This document shows, piece after piece, positions 6,700 to 14,909 of a DNA stretch of 32,597 bases. The DNA is taken from assembly GCA_964456185.1 (NCBI GenBank), contig CAYVZZ010000011.1, positions 1 through 32,597 of the forward strand, given 5' to 3'. Both the position numbers and the translations under genes were made by a program. The stretch comes from CAYVZZ01 sp964456185 (lineage in GTDB: Bacteria; Pseudomonadota; Gammaproteobacteria; Pseudomonadales; Alcanivoracaceae). Each line of letters begins with the position of its first letter. Positions within the stretch are counted from its first letter, which is position 1. The notes beneath the pieces are model-generated. The model ran no database searches. It was given only the letters and a program-made list of their open reading frames with translations, and was not told the DNA's origin.

Positions 6700-8430
6700 A
6701 TGAATTCAAAATCGCTCTTCCAGCCTGTCATTGCGGGGCTTGTCCTTCTCGGCTTAACAGCCTGCTCGACACCCTCTGCCGAAAACACAGACGATGCTAC
6801 CAATGCATCCGTTGCGGCGCCACAAACAGCAAAACAAACGCCACCCGACGTGCACTACAATGATCAGACCTTATCTGATGTGCTCATCGCCGAAGTGGCC
6901 GCGCAAAACGGCAATCTTAAGGCCGCGCTGGCGCATTATACCAAGCAGGCCGCAGAAACCCGAGACCCAATGCTGGCAAAACAGGCCGCACGCCTGGCTC
7001 TTTACATGCAACGCCCGCAAACTGCGCTGCAAATGGCGCAAATCTGGCTGGATGCGCAGCCCAATAATCTTACCGCCTGGCAAATTGTCACTCTGTCAAA
7101 CGTACTGCTAGGCCAAACAGATGCAGCCAGCCAAGCCATTGAGAAACAAATACAAATTGATCCGAAAGCCGGCCTCCAGAAGTTGCTTGCCAACAGTAGT
7201 GAGCTCGCCCCCCAGCAACAACAGGTTCTTGTGGCGGCCTTAGGCAAGCTGGCCGAGCAACACCCGGAACAAGCCGCACTTTGGTATGCCAAGGCACGTG
7301 CCGAACAGTACAATCAAGACTTCAAGGCGGCACTCCGTGCTTGTGACCGTGCCATTGAACTACGCCCCGACCATTTGGAGTCGCGTCTGCTCAAGGCCGA
7401 CCTCTTAATAGAACTCAAGCGCCCGAATGACGCCCGCCAATTATTAGCCACGCAGCGCGAGGCACACCCTGACAACAAAGCATTGGCGATGACTTACATT
7501 CGCCTGCTACTAAAACAGCAACGAACAGACGAGGCGCAAAGCGCCTTACAAGATTTTGCCGAGCAATTCCCCAAGGCTCAAAAATCACAATTCACCCTGG
7601 CTCTTATCGCCATCCGGGAACACAACAGTCAGCTCGCCATTCCCCTATTAAAACAACTACGCAAAACCGAGTTTCGTCCGGGTGAGACCGGTTATTTCCT
7701 AGGCAAAGCATTAGAAAAGCAAAACCAGCCAGATGCTGCCATTGATGCCTTTTTGTCAGTCACAGGCAAGCACCGCCTGCCTGCCGCTAGTGCCGCCGCG
7801 CGCTTGTTGTATGAGACCAATCAACCAGAGCGTGCCGCCGCACTCTTCGATATGCTGCGACAGCGTTTCAGCGACAGGGCTGCCCGACTCTATGCCGTTC
7901 AAGCCAGTCTGCTCATTCAGCAGGATAAAGCGCAGCTCGCAAAGCCCGTATTACACGATGGAATCGCCCAATATCCACAAGATACTGATCTGCTTTACCT
8001 TCGCGCCATGCAACAAGGAGCGGAAAAACACTATGAGCAGATGGAACATGATCTGCGGACAATTTTGGAAATCGAACCAAACAATGTGAATGCTTTAAAT
8101 GCTTTAGGCTACACACTGAGCAATCACAGCGACCAATATCACGAAGCTTGGTATTACATTAAACGCGCTTATGCCCGCCAACCTGAAAACCACGCCATTC
8201 AAGACAGCTTGGGCTGGGTACTCTATCGCCTAGGGCGTTATTCGCGCGCCGTTTCCCTGCTGCAAAAGGCCTATAAAGGTCAGCCGGGGCCAGAGGTCGC
8301 AGCACACTTAATTCAAGCACTGCGCGCCAACAATCAGACAGATAAAGCCGATGCCCTTCTAAAAAAGGCCTTGCAGGCCCACCCTGGCAGCCATTTCCTG
8401 ACTGACCTGACACGAGATTCCCATCAATGA
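6700..8430 (+). CDS. Tetratricopeptide-repeat lipoprotein
   Basis: 576 residues from ATG 6700; a TTG immediately before it (6697) is in frame and less likely. A lipoprotein signal ends in the lipobox LTAC with Cys22, so it is probably an outer-membrane lipoprotein. After a short Ala/Thr/Asn-rich linker the rest is helical repeat, with clear TPR units such as RACDRAIELRPDHLESRLLKADLL near 210-240, EIEPNNVNALNALGY near 460 and AIQDSLGWVLYRLGRY near 505. TPR proteins scaffold complexes. The same arrangement (hemA divergent from a TPR protein, then lolB) is known in Pseudomonas. Its stop overlaps the lolB start by 4 bp. The partner is unknown; a role in envelope protein assembly is inference. Confidence 0.9.
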   Translation: MNSKSLFQPVIAGLVLLGLTACSTPSAENTDDATNASVAAPQTAKQTPPDVHYNDQTLSDVLIAEVAAQNGNLKAALAHYTKQAAETRDPMLAKQAARLALYMQRPQTALQMAQIWLDAQPNNLTAWQIVTLSNVLLGQTDAASQAIEKQIQIDPKAGLQKLLANSSELAPQQQQVLVAALGKLAEQHPEQAALWYAKARAEQYNQDFKAALRACDRAIELRPDHLESRLLKADLLIELKRPNDARQLLATQREAHPDNKALAMTYIRLLLKQQRTDEAQSALQDFAEQFPKAQKSQFTLALIAIREHNSQLAIPLLKQLRKTEFRPGETGYFLGKALEKQNQPDAAIDAFLSVTGKHRLPAASAAARLLYETNQPERAAALFDMLRQRFSDRAARLYAVQASLLIQQDKAQLAKPVLHDGIAQYPQDTDLLYLRAMQQGAEKHYEQMEHDLRTILEIEPNNVNALNALGYTLSNHSDQYHEAWYYIKRAYARQPENHAIQDSLGWVLYRLGRYSRAVSLLQKAYKGQPGPEVAAHLIQALRANNQTDKADALLKKALQAHPGSHFLTDLTRDSHQ

Positions 8431-9002
8431 AACTGCTTTCCATCCTGCTATTAGCCGCCAGTTTATTACTCGGCGGCTGCCACACCGTGCCACCTGCCAA
8501 TGGTGTTTTTCCGACCCAGGCCAGCGACATGGCACATTGGCAAATCAAGGGACGCATTGGTTTCAGCAATGGAGAAGACGGCGGCAGTGCACACATCTTG
8601 TGGCGTCACATCAGCCTAAAAAAAGGCATTATCGACCTATCCGGTCCGCTGTATTTTGGTGGCGTACGCATCACCTATGATGAAGACCACGCTACCCTCG
8701 ACACAGGCGACGAAAAAGTCACCGCCGCCTCACCCACGCTCTTGGCATGGCGGGTGACCGGTATGCTGCTACCCGTAGAAGCACTCGACTGGTGGGTGCG
8801 CGGCCTACCTTGGCCAAAAGCCGACGTCAAAAAGAAAAGCGTTAACACCGCCGGACAAATCCTCACCCTTGAACAGGCCGGCTGGCAGCTGGAGTTTGAT
8901 CGCTATCAGCAACAAGGGCCCCTAATGTTGCCTGGGCGCATCAAAGCACGTCACGGCAAATCACGCTTTACGCTATTGATTTCACAATGGGGCGCACTCT
9001 AA
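8427..9002 (+). CDS. lolB: Outer-membrane lipoprotein receptor LolB
   Basis: 191 residues. LolB accepts lipoproteins from the periplasmic carrier LolA and inserts them into the outer membrane; it is itself a lipoprotein. The signal ends LLLGGC with Cys18. The mature part has the LolB pattern: HWQIKGRIGFSN, a half-barrel of strands with an exposed loop around IDLSGPLYFGGV, and a C-terminal half including GWQLEFDRYQQ and LPGRIKARHG. It is translationally coupled to the TPR gene (ATGA 8427-8430). ispE and prs, which commonly follow lolB, are absent here. Confidence 0.93.
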   Translation: MKLLSILLLAASLLLGGCHTVPPANGVFPTQASDMAHWQIKGRIGFSNGEDGGSAHILWRHISLKKGIIDLSGPLYFGGVRITYDEDHATLDTGDEKVTAASPTLLAWRVTGMLLPVEALDWWVRGLPWPKADVKKKSVNTAGQILTLEQAGWQLEFDRYQQQGPLMLPGRIKARHGKSRFTLLISQWGAL

Positions 9003-9062
9003 TTCTCACGGGCAATTGACCTCTCCTACCAACGCACTGACAAGAGATGTCAATGCCTGTGG

Positions 9063-9099
9063 CCGCTAACCCGCTACAATAGACGGGTATTTTTAGCGG
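9063..9099 (+). promoter_or_regulatory. Imperfect inverted repeat around a -10-like TACAAT
   Basis: CCGCTA-ACCCG (9063-9073) and CGGGT (9084-9088) plus TAGCGG (9094-9099) form an imperfect dyad, with TACAAT (9075-9080) in its loop and ATTTTT (9089-9094) in the right arm. It lies between lolB and the next gene, about 10 nt before the ATG at 9109. It may be a weak terminator for lolB, an operator over the promoter of the next gene, or a leader structure. No good -35 was seen. Confidence 0.35.
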
Positions 9100-9108
9100 A
9101 ACGGCCTT

Positions 9109-10242
9109 ATGCTCCAACAGCTTAATAAACGCTTTACCAACGCGCGCGCCTGGCTCAAGCAAGACCCGGGCTACATTCAATCCGAACACACGCCCAGCAA
9201 AATTATTGGTGATGATGGCCTGGCCAAACTGCGTTATTACCCGCCGTTGGCCTGCCAGCACATTGACTGGATGGGCGATAAGCTGGCCGTTGCCAGCCAG
9301 CAAAAAACCACACCACTGGTTATTGTGGCACCCTTGGCCGTCAACATGGGCATTTACGACCTTTTCCCGCAGCGCAGCTTTGTGCGCTATATGCTGGCAC
9401 AAGGTTTTCCCGTGTATATGGTTGATTGGGGACATCCCACTCGTCGGCACGACCACCTGCATCTGGCCGATTATTTCGACAAACGTCTGCCACGATTTTT
9501 GCAGCAAGTGCGCGAGCACAGTGGCCAACAGCAACTGTCGCTGCATGGTTGGAGTCTGGGCGGTCTGTTCAGCTACGCCCATACGGCACTGAAAAATGAC
9601 ACGGATATTCGCAACCTGGTACTGGTTGGCTCGCCTTGCGATTATCATGCGTCTGGCATGCTTGCCAAACGCTACCGCCAGCTATCGCACACCATGAATT
9701 GGCTGCGCCGCACCACTGGCTGGCGTGTACACCGCACGCCAAGAAAAATATGGCACTCAGCGGGCATCGCCAACGCGCTAATGTTTAAACTCACCGACCC
9801 CATCGGCAGCGTTAAAAATTACGTCAACCTCATTCAACAACTGGATAACGATGACTTCGTCGTCAAGCACGCCACCAACGCGGCCTTCCTCGACCACATG
9901 GAAGCCTACCCGGGTGCTGCCGTTCAAGACATGGTGCAATATTTAATCACCGATAACGTCATGGCACGCGGTCGTTTGCCCATGCGCCAACGCCCCGCCG
10001 TCATCGACCAGATTCAGGCCAGTATCTTGTTGATTACCGGCAAACAGGACACCATCGTGCCGCCTGCCAGTGCGCGCGCCTTGCTGCGCCAAGTCGCCAG
10101 CCAAGACAAAACCGAGCTGACGATTAATGGCAGCCACATGGGCATTGTGGGAGGAACGGGCGCCGCCCGAGAAAGCTGGACGGCTATTGCGGATTGGTTA
10201 ACTGCACGCGATCAGGATGAAAGCTTGGCCAAAGCCGGTTAA
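9109..10242 (+). CDS. PhaC-like alpha/beta hydrolase with a serine nucleophile
   Basis: 377 residues, the size and layout of class III polyhydroxyalkanoate synthase subunit PhaC: PLVIVAPLAV, VYMVDWGHP (class III enzymes have VYLIDWG), an elbow motif, NLVLVGSPCDYH, an acid-loop aspartate in TGKQDTIVPP, and a catalytic-His region GSHMGIVGG. PHA synthases carry cysteine in the elbow (G-x-C-x-G-G), but here it reads HGWSLGG, with serine. That favours a hydrolase or thioesterase, perhaps acting on a polymer or acyl-CoA; synthase activity is not excluded. No phaE, phaR, phasin or depolymerase gene is nearby. A bidirectional terminator follows at 10272-10310. Confidence 0.82.
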   Translation: MLQQLNKRFTNARAWLKQDPGYIQSEHTPSKIIGDDGLAKLRYYPPLACQHIDWMGDKLAVASQQKTTPLVIVAPLAVNMGIYDLFPQRSFVRYMLAQGFPVYMVDWGHPTRRHDHLHLADYFDKRLPRFLQQVREHSGQQQLSLHGWSLGGLFSYAHTALKNDTDIRNLVLVGSPCDYHASGMLAKRYRQLSHTMNWLRRTTGWRVHRTPRKIWHSAGIANALMFKLTDPIGSVKNYVNLIQQLDNDDFVVKHATNAAFLDHMEAYPGAAVQDMVQYLITDNVMARGRLPMRQRPAVIDQIQASILLITGKQDTIVPPASARALLRQVASQDKTELTINGSHMGIVGGTGAARESWTAIADWLTARDQDESLAKAG

Positions 10243-10271
10243 CCTACGTCATAAATACCCGCAGCACGCAA

Positions 10272-10310
10272 AAAAGCACCGCTCAAGTTCAATGACTGAG
10301 CGGTGCTTTT
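10272..10310. terminator. Bidirectional intrinsic terminator
   Basis: A perfect 14-bp inverted repeat (10272-10285 with 10297-10310, core GCACCGCTCA), loop 11 nt, with A-run and T-run flanks. It serves the PhaC-like gene (plus) and hslU (minus). Confidence 0.9.
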
Positions 10311-10329
10311 GCGATACATAATCAACGTA

Positions 10330-11682
10330 TTACAGAATATAACGGCTAAGGTCTTCGTTGCCGGCGAGTTCGCCTAGGTAGCGGTCGACTGAGGCGGCGT
10401 CCAATACCAGGGGTTTGTCATGGTATTGGGTGGCGAGGTCTTCTGCTTCGAAGCTGATTTCTTCTAGCAGACGCTCCATGACCGTGTGCAGACGACGGGC
10501 ACCGATGTTTTCGGTGGTTTCGTTGACCTGCCAGGCGACCTCGGCGAGGCGCTTGATACAGTCGTCACTGAACTCGATGCTAAGTCCTTCGGTGGACAGC
10601 AAAGCGCGGTACTGCTCGGTGAGCGAGGCATCCGGCTCGGTGAGAATGCGCTGGAAGTCATTTGCGGTGAGAGCGTTTAGCTCGACGCGAATCGGCAAGC
10701 GGCCTTGTAGCTCGGGTACCAAGTCTGACGGTTTGGACAGGTGAAAAGCGCCTGACGCAATGAACAGGATGTGGTCGGTTTTGACCATGCCGCTGCGGGT
10801 GCTGACGGTGGTGCCTTCGATGAGTGGCAGCAGGTCTCGCTGTACGCCTTCACGGCTGACATCGGTGCCGCCACGCTCGGCGCTTTTGGCTACCTTGTCG
10901 ATTTCATCGATAAAGACAATACCGTTTTGCTCGACCAGATCGACGGCCTTGCTGCGCAGGTCATCTTCGTTGATGAGCTTGGCAGCCTCTTCGTCTTGCA
11001 AGATACGGCGCGCGTCTTTCACCTTGAGCTTCTTGCGCTTGCTATTGTTCTTGCCCATCTTGGAGAACATATTTTGCAGCTGGCTGGTCATTTCTTCCAT
11101 GCCAGGCGGCGCCATGATTTCCACGCCCATGGCAGCTTGGCTGACTTCGACCTCGATTTCCTTGTCGTCCAGCTCGCCGGCACGCAGTTTCTTGCGGAAG
11201 AGCTGACGGGTGCTGCTGTCTTTGGGCTTGTCATCCTCGGCTTTTTCTTGCCAGGGTGAGGTTTCCCGTGCCGGTGGCAGCAAGGCATCGAGAATGCGCT
11301 CTTCGGCGGCGGCTTCGGCGTCGTCGCGATGTGCTTCGATGCGCTGGTTGCGCAGCATCTTCACGGCATTTTCCACCAAATCACGAATGATGGATTCCAC
11401 ATCGCGGCCCACATAACCCACTTCGGTGAATTTGGTGGCTTCGATTTTCAGGAAAGGCGCGTTGGCAAGCTTCGCCAAGCGACGGGCGATTTCGGTTTTA
11501 CCGACGCCGGTGGGGCCAATCATGAGAATATTCTTGGGCGTTACTTCACTGCGTAGTGCCGGTTCCAATTGCATGCGGCGCCAGCGGTTACGCAGTGACA
11601 GGGCGACAGCACGCTTGGCTTTGTCTTGACCAACGATGAAGCGGTCCAATTCCTGGACGATTTGTTTGGGAGTGAGTGCCAT
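10330..11682 (-). CDS. hslU: ATP-dependent protease ATPase subunit HslU
   Basis: 450 residues from ATG 11680-11682, preceded by GAGGT with 5 nt spacing; the frame runs 6 codons further upstream without a comparable site. HslU is the AAA+ hexamer that unfolds substrates and feeds them to the HslV peptidase. Walker A GPTGVGKT is at residues 56-63, the pore loop GYVG at about 90, an intermediate I-domain at about 110-240, Walker B VFIDEID at about 252, and the C-terminal tail ends SRYIL, which docks into HslV. The gap to hslV is 27 bp, so the two are co-transcribed. Confidence 0.98.
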   Translation of the reverse strand: MALTPKQIVQELDRFIVGQDKAKRAVALSLRNRWRRMQLEPALRSEVTPKNILMIGPTGVGKTEIARRLAKLANAPFLKIEATKFTEVGYVGRDVESIIRDLVENAVKMLRNQRIEAHRDDAEAAAEERILDALLPPARETSPWQEKAEDDKPKDSSTRQLFRKKLRAGELDDKEIEVEVSQAAMGVEIMAPPGMEEMTSQLQNMFSKMGKNNSKRKKLKVKDARRILQDEEAAKLINEDDLRSKAVDLVEQNGIVFIDEIDKVAKSAERGGTDVSREGVQRDLLPLIEGTTVSTRSGMVKTDHILFIASGAFHLSKPSDLVPELQGRLPIRVELNALTANDFQRILTEPDASLTEQYRALLSTEGLSIEFSDDCIKRLAEVAWQVNETTENIGARRLHTVMERLLEEISFEAEDLATQYHDKPLVLDAASVDRYLGELAGNEDLSRYIL

Positions 11683-11709
11683 TGTTACCTCGAAAACCAA
11701 TGCGAAGAA

Positions 11710-12249
11710 TTACCAGTTAAGCTCTTCGATGGTGTGATTATGGTTGGTGTAAATGCAGACATCGCCAGCAATAGTCAGTGCTTTTTCAACAATGTCTTTG
11801 GCCGACAGATCGGTGTTGGCGACGAGCGCCCGCGCAGCGGATTCTGCGTAGGGCCCGCCGGAGCCGATGGCCATGATGCCTTCTTGCGGTTCGACTACGT
11901 CACCGTTACCGGTAATGATCAGCGAGTTTTCTTCATCGGCGACGGCCAACAAAGCTTCCAGTCGACGCAGGGCTTTGTCGGTACGCCACAGTTTGGCGAG
12001 CTCGACAGCGGCGCGCACTAAATGCCCCTGGTGTTTTTCCAACTGGCCTTCAAAACGCTCGAAAAGAGTAAAGGCATCTGCCGTGCCACCGGCAAAGCCG
12101 GCAATAATTTTGTTGTGATACAGGCGTCGCACCTTGCGGGCATTGCCCTTCATGACGGTGTTGCCCATGGTGACCTGTCCATCACCACCAATAACGACGC
12201 TGTTGCCACGTCGCACAGACAAGATGGTGGTGCCGCGAAATTGTTCCAT
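11710..12249 (-). CDS. hslV: ATP-dependent protease peptidase subunit HslV
   Basis: 179 residues. HslV is the proteasome-beta-like dodecameric threonine peptidase of HslUV. The catalytic Thr is in GTTILSVRRG, preceded by a short propeptide MEQFRG that must be removed; E. coli HslV has only the initiator Met there. GFAGGTADAFTLFERFE, GNGDV and IGSGGPYA are all conserved. The start ATG has GGAG 6 nt upstream. A sigma-32-type promoter and a leader stem-loop lie immediately upstream. Confidence 0.98.
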   Translation of the reverse strand: MEQFRGTTILSVRRGNSVVIGGDGQVTMGNTVMKGNARKVRRLYHNKIIAGFAGGTADAFTLFERFEGQLEKHQGHLVRAAVELAKLWRTDKALRRLEALLAVADEENSLIITGNGDVVEPQEGIMAIGSGGPYAESAARALVANTDLSAKDIVEKALTIAGDVCIYTNHNHTIEELNW

Positions 12250-12277
12250 TGAATACTCCAGGCGAGAAAGGGAGTGC

Positions 12278-12315
12278 GGCGGCTTAATTCGAGCACATCA
12301 GCACCCTAAGCCGCC
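12278..12315 (-). promoter_or_regulatory. Stem-loop in the hslV leader
   Basis: A perfect 9-bp stem, GGCGGCTTA (12278-12286) with TAAGCCGCC (12307-12315), loop 20 nt, inside the predicted 5' untranslated region between the sigma-32-type promoter and hslV. There is no U-tract after it, so it is unlikely to be a terminator. Confidence 0.65.
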
Positions 12316-12328
12316 TGACCTGAGAAAA

Positions 12329-12356
12329 ATATGGGGTCGCCCAACGGCTTTTCAAG
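12329..12356 (-). promoter_or_regulatory. Heat-shock (sigma-32/RpoH) promoter of hslVU
   Basis: On the minus strand the -35 CTTGAAA (12350-12356), a 13-nt spacer and -10 CCCCATAT (12329-12336) match the RpoH consensus CTTGAAA-N11-16-CCCCATnT at every defined base. The predicted transcript starts near 12322, about 73 nt before hslV. E. coli hslVU is likewise a heat-shock operon. Confidence 0.85.
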
Positions 12357-12368
12357 CTTTGTTGGGCG
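12338..12368 (-). terminator. Hairpin after ftsN, overlapping the hslV promoter
   Basis: An 8-bp stem, CGCCCAAC (12338-12345) with GTTGGGCG (12361-12368), loop 15 nt, immediately after the ftsN stop. The minus-strand sequence beyond it is ACCCCATATTTTT, so any U-tract is displaced. It may end or slow argS-ftsN transcription, and it covers the -35 and spacer of the heat-shock promoter. Confidence 0.45.
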
Positions 12369-12374
12369 AATCGG

Positions 12375-13037
12375 TTATTTTTTTAGATGGATCGCCAGCG
12401 TATCGACATCTTCGGCGGCCAACTTGCGCTGTGCCTGACGTAATGCCGACTTGCTATTAAAGGGGCCAATCATGACGCGATACCAGACTTCACCGCTATC
12501 CAGCTTTCCGGGTTGCACCTTGACGTCGAAACCTTGCAGTGTGAATTCGGCACGCAACCGCTGGGCAGAATCTTCATTGCGGAAGCTGCCGGCTTGCAGC
12601 AAGAAACGCCCGCTACCATCCGCCGGTTGTGCCGGTGTTGGCTGCGACGTATCGGCTACTGTTTCACTGCTGGTATCACCGCTATCGTCTGACGAGGTAT
12701 CGGTTTCATTGCTGTCACTCTCGGAAGCGGCATCGTCCTGTTCTTTATCGTGATTGGGAATCACTTCTTCCATTTTGGGCAGCACGGCATAAAAGTCGAA
12801 CTCGGGCAGGTCTTTTTCCTGCTCGTTGTTGTCTGTCGACTCAGTAGCCTGCTCGGTGTCTGTTTGATGCATCGCAGGCGCTTTGGGCGCGCCCTGCTGA
12901 ATTTGCGCCAAGTGATAAAGAAAGGCGACAAACAGCCCCAATGCCACGCCCGTGAGCAGCCAGAGCCAGCCAGGCATTTGATTGCGTGATTTAGCGGTTT
13001 GGCGCTTACTTGCGCCGCGTGAATTACGCTTTGCCAT
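12375..13037 (-). CDS. ftsN: FtsN-like SPOR-domain cell-division protein
   Basis: 220 residues. The short cytoplasmic N-terminus is very basic (MAKRNSRGASKRQTAKSR). One transmembrane helix follows at about 24-45, then a periplasmic segment containing FDFYAVLPKMEEVIP, a motif typical of gammaproteobacterial FtsN proteins. A long acidic Ser/Asp/Thr linker precedes a SPOR domain at about 142-218 (FLLQAGSFRNEDSAQRLRA). SPOR domains bind denuded septal peptidoglycan, and FtsN triggers septum synthesis. The order argS-ftsN-hslV-hslU supports the assignment. Its ATG overlaps the argS TAA by one base (13037). Confidence 0.88.
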   Translation of the reverse strand: MAKRNSRGASKRQTAKSRNQMPGWLWLLTGVALGLFVAFLYHLAQIQQGAPKAPAMHQTDTEQATESTDNNEQEKDLPEFDFYAVLPKMEEVIPNHDKEQDDAASESDSNETDTSSDDSGDTSSETVADTSQPTPAQPADGSGRFLLQAGSFRNEDSAQRLRAEFTLQGFDVKVQPGKLDSGEVWYRVMIGPFNSKSALRQAQRKLAAEDVDTLAIHLKK

Positions 13038-14773
13038 TACATGCGCTCCAATGCTTCAATGCCCAATAAATCCAAACCTTGCTTTAACGTATTGGCCGTT
13101 AAGGCGGCCAAGCGCAAGCGGCTATGTTTGACGTTATCCTCTTTGGCCGCCAGCACCGGGCAATGCTCATAAAAGCGTGAAAAGGCACCGGCTACGTCGT
13201 ACAAATAAGTACACAGCAGATGCGGCTGGCCTTTGCTTGCCACTCGATCAACCACCTCGGGATATTGCAACAACAGCTCACCCAGCGCACGCTCGTCGGC
13301 TTCTTTTAGGCTGATATTACCCTGTTGCCAGTTGGCATTCTCGGCCTTACGCAAGATACCGGCCACCCGTGTGGCGGCATACAACAAATAAGGCGCGGTA
13401 TTACCTTCGAAACTGAGCATCTGGTCGAAGTTGAAAATATAATCGCTGCTGCGGTTTTTGCTCAGATCGGCATATTTCACCGCAGCAATACCGACCACAT
13501 CGCCCACATGCGCCCGCTCATCCGCAGACAAGTCCGGATTCTTTTCGTCCACCAAAGTACGCGCCCGGCTTTGTGCTTCGTCCAGCAAATCTACCAACTT
13601 GACGGTGCCACCACTGCGGGTTTTGAAAGGTTTGCCGTCTTTGCCATTCATGGTGCCAAAGCCCAGATGTTCCAGGCTGACCTCTTTGGCCACAAAACCG
13701 GACTGGTGCGCCACCGCAAACACCTGCTCGAAGTGCAATGCCTGACGTTGATCGACGACATATAAAATACGTTTGGCACCTAATTCGTTGGCGCGATAAC
13801 GCATGGCGGCCAAATCGGTGGTGGCGTACAAGTAACCGCCCCCGGCTTTTTGCACGATGACCGGCAGAGGCTCATCATCGCGGGTTTTAAAACCGTCCAG
13901 AAAAACGCATTTAGCGCCCTCGCTTTCGCTTAGCATGCCGGCCTTGTCGAGATCGGCTACCACCTGCGCCAGGTCATCGTTGTAAGCGCTTTCGCCACGC
14001 ACGTCATCGGCGTTGAGCTGCACACCCAAGCGATGATAAATCGCCAAGCAATGTCCTAAAGACACCTTGTAGAACTCACGCCATAAGGCCAGACAATGGT
14101 CATCGCCCGCCTGTAATTTCACTACCAGATCACGGGCGCGATTGGCGAAATCTTCGCTCTCGTCAAAACGCTGCTTGGCGGCACGGTAGAATTTTTCGAG
14201 ATCCGCCAATTCATGTTTGGCATCACCACCCTGCTGTTCTTCCATGTAGGCCAGCAACATACCAAACTGCGTACCCCAGTCGCCCACATGATTTTGGCGG
14301 ATCACCTGATGCCCTTGCGCCGCCAACACACGCGCCACCGCATCACCAATAATGGTAGAACGCAAATGCCCCACATGCATTTCCTTGGCGAGATTAGGCG
14401 AGGAATAATCGACCACCACGGTTTGAGGGTCATTGGCTGCGATGCCTAAGCGGTCATCCGCTAAGCGCGCATCCAACTGCTGTGCTAAGCGATCATCCGA
14501 CAGGAAAAAGTTGATAAAGCCCGGACCGGCAATCTCGACTTTTTCAATTAGCGCCGATTCCGGCAATGCAGCCACCACCAGCTCGGCCAGGCCCCGTGGC
14601 TTGCAGCCCGCTTGCTTGGCCAGCATCAAGGCAATATTGGTGGCAAAGTCGCCTTGCTTGCGGTCTTTGGTATGGCTGAGCTGCACACGCTCAACCGCGC
14701 CTTCGGGCAAGGTCTCTTTTTCCACCAAGGCGGCAACGGCCTGCTGCAATAAGGCTAAAAGCTGTTCTTTCAT
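13037..14773 (-). CDS. argS: Arginyl-tRNA synthetase
   Basis: 578 residues, a class I synthetase that charges tRNA-Arg. It has the N-terminal Add1 domain (1-110), the HIGH motif as HVGH at 133-136 within SSPNLAKEMHVGHLRS, and a degenerate KMSKS region (GKDGKPFKTRSGG), as is normal for ArgS. The DALR anticodon-binding domain occupies roughly the last 120 residues and ends in the typical LLGIEALERM. It is first in the argS-ftsN pair and has its own promoter upstream. Confidence 0.98.
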   Translation of the reverse strand: MKEQLLALLQQAVAALVEKETLPEGAVERVQLSHTKDRKQGDFATNIALMLAKQAGCKPRGLAELVVAALPESALIEKVEIAGPGFINFFLSDDRLAQQLDARLADDRLGIAANDPQTVVVDYSSPNLAKEMHVGHLRSTIIGDAVARVLAAQGHQVIRQNHVGDWGTQFGMLLAYMEEQQGGDAKHELADLEKFYRAAKQRFDESEDFANRARDLVVKLQAGDDHCLALWREFYKVSLGHCLAIYHRLGVQLNADDVRGESAYNDDLAQVVADLDKAGMLSESEGAKCVFLDGFKTRDDEPLPVIVQKAGGGYLYATTDLAAMRYRANELGAKRILYVVDQRQALHFEQVFAVAHQSGFVAKEVSLEHLGFGTMNGKDGKPFKTRSGGTVKLVDLLDEAQSRARTLVDEKNPDLSADERAHVGDVVGIAAVKYADLSKNRSSDYIFNFDQMLSFEGNTAPYLLYAATRVAGILRKAENANWQQGNISLKEADERALGELLLQYPEVVDRVASKGQPHLLCTYLYDVAGAFSRFYEHCPVLAAKEDNVKHSRLRLAALTANTLKQGLDLLGIEALERM

Positions 14774-14803
14774 AATCGGGAAATATCGCTGAATGAGGTG
14801 CGC

Positions 14804-14832
14804 ATTCTACGAAAAATCGGGCGGAGTGTCTT
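14804..14832 (-). promoter_or_regulatory. argS promoter
   Basis: On the minus strand AAGACA (14827-14832), a 17-nt spacer, TAGAAT (14804-14809), followed by a GCGC discriminator of the kind seen at growth-rate-controlled translation genes. The predicted leader is about 25 nt. Confidence 0.6.
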
Positions 14833-14845
14833 GAGGCATTTCCCC

Positions 14846-14888
14846 ATATAAAGAAACGGGCAGCCCGGAAACACTCCGCGCTGCCCGT
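14846..14888 (-). terminator. Intrinsic terminator of the nirK-cytochrome operon
   Basis: A 9-bp stem, ACGGGCAGC (14856-14864) with GCTGCCCGT (14880-14888), followed on the minus strand by TTTCTTTATAT. It lies 20 nt after the cytochrome stop and insulates it from argS. Confidence 0.75.
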
Positions 14889-14909
14889 GAATTTTCCATA
14901 AATAATGCT

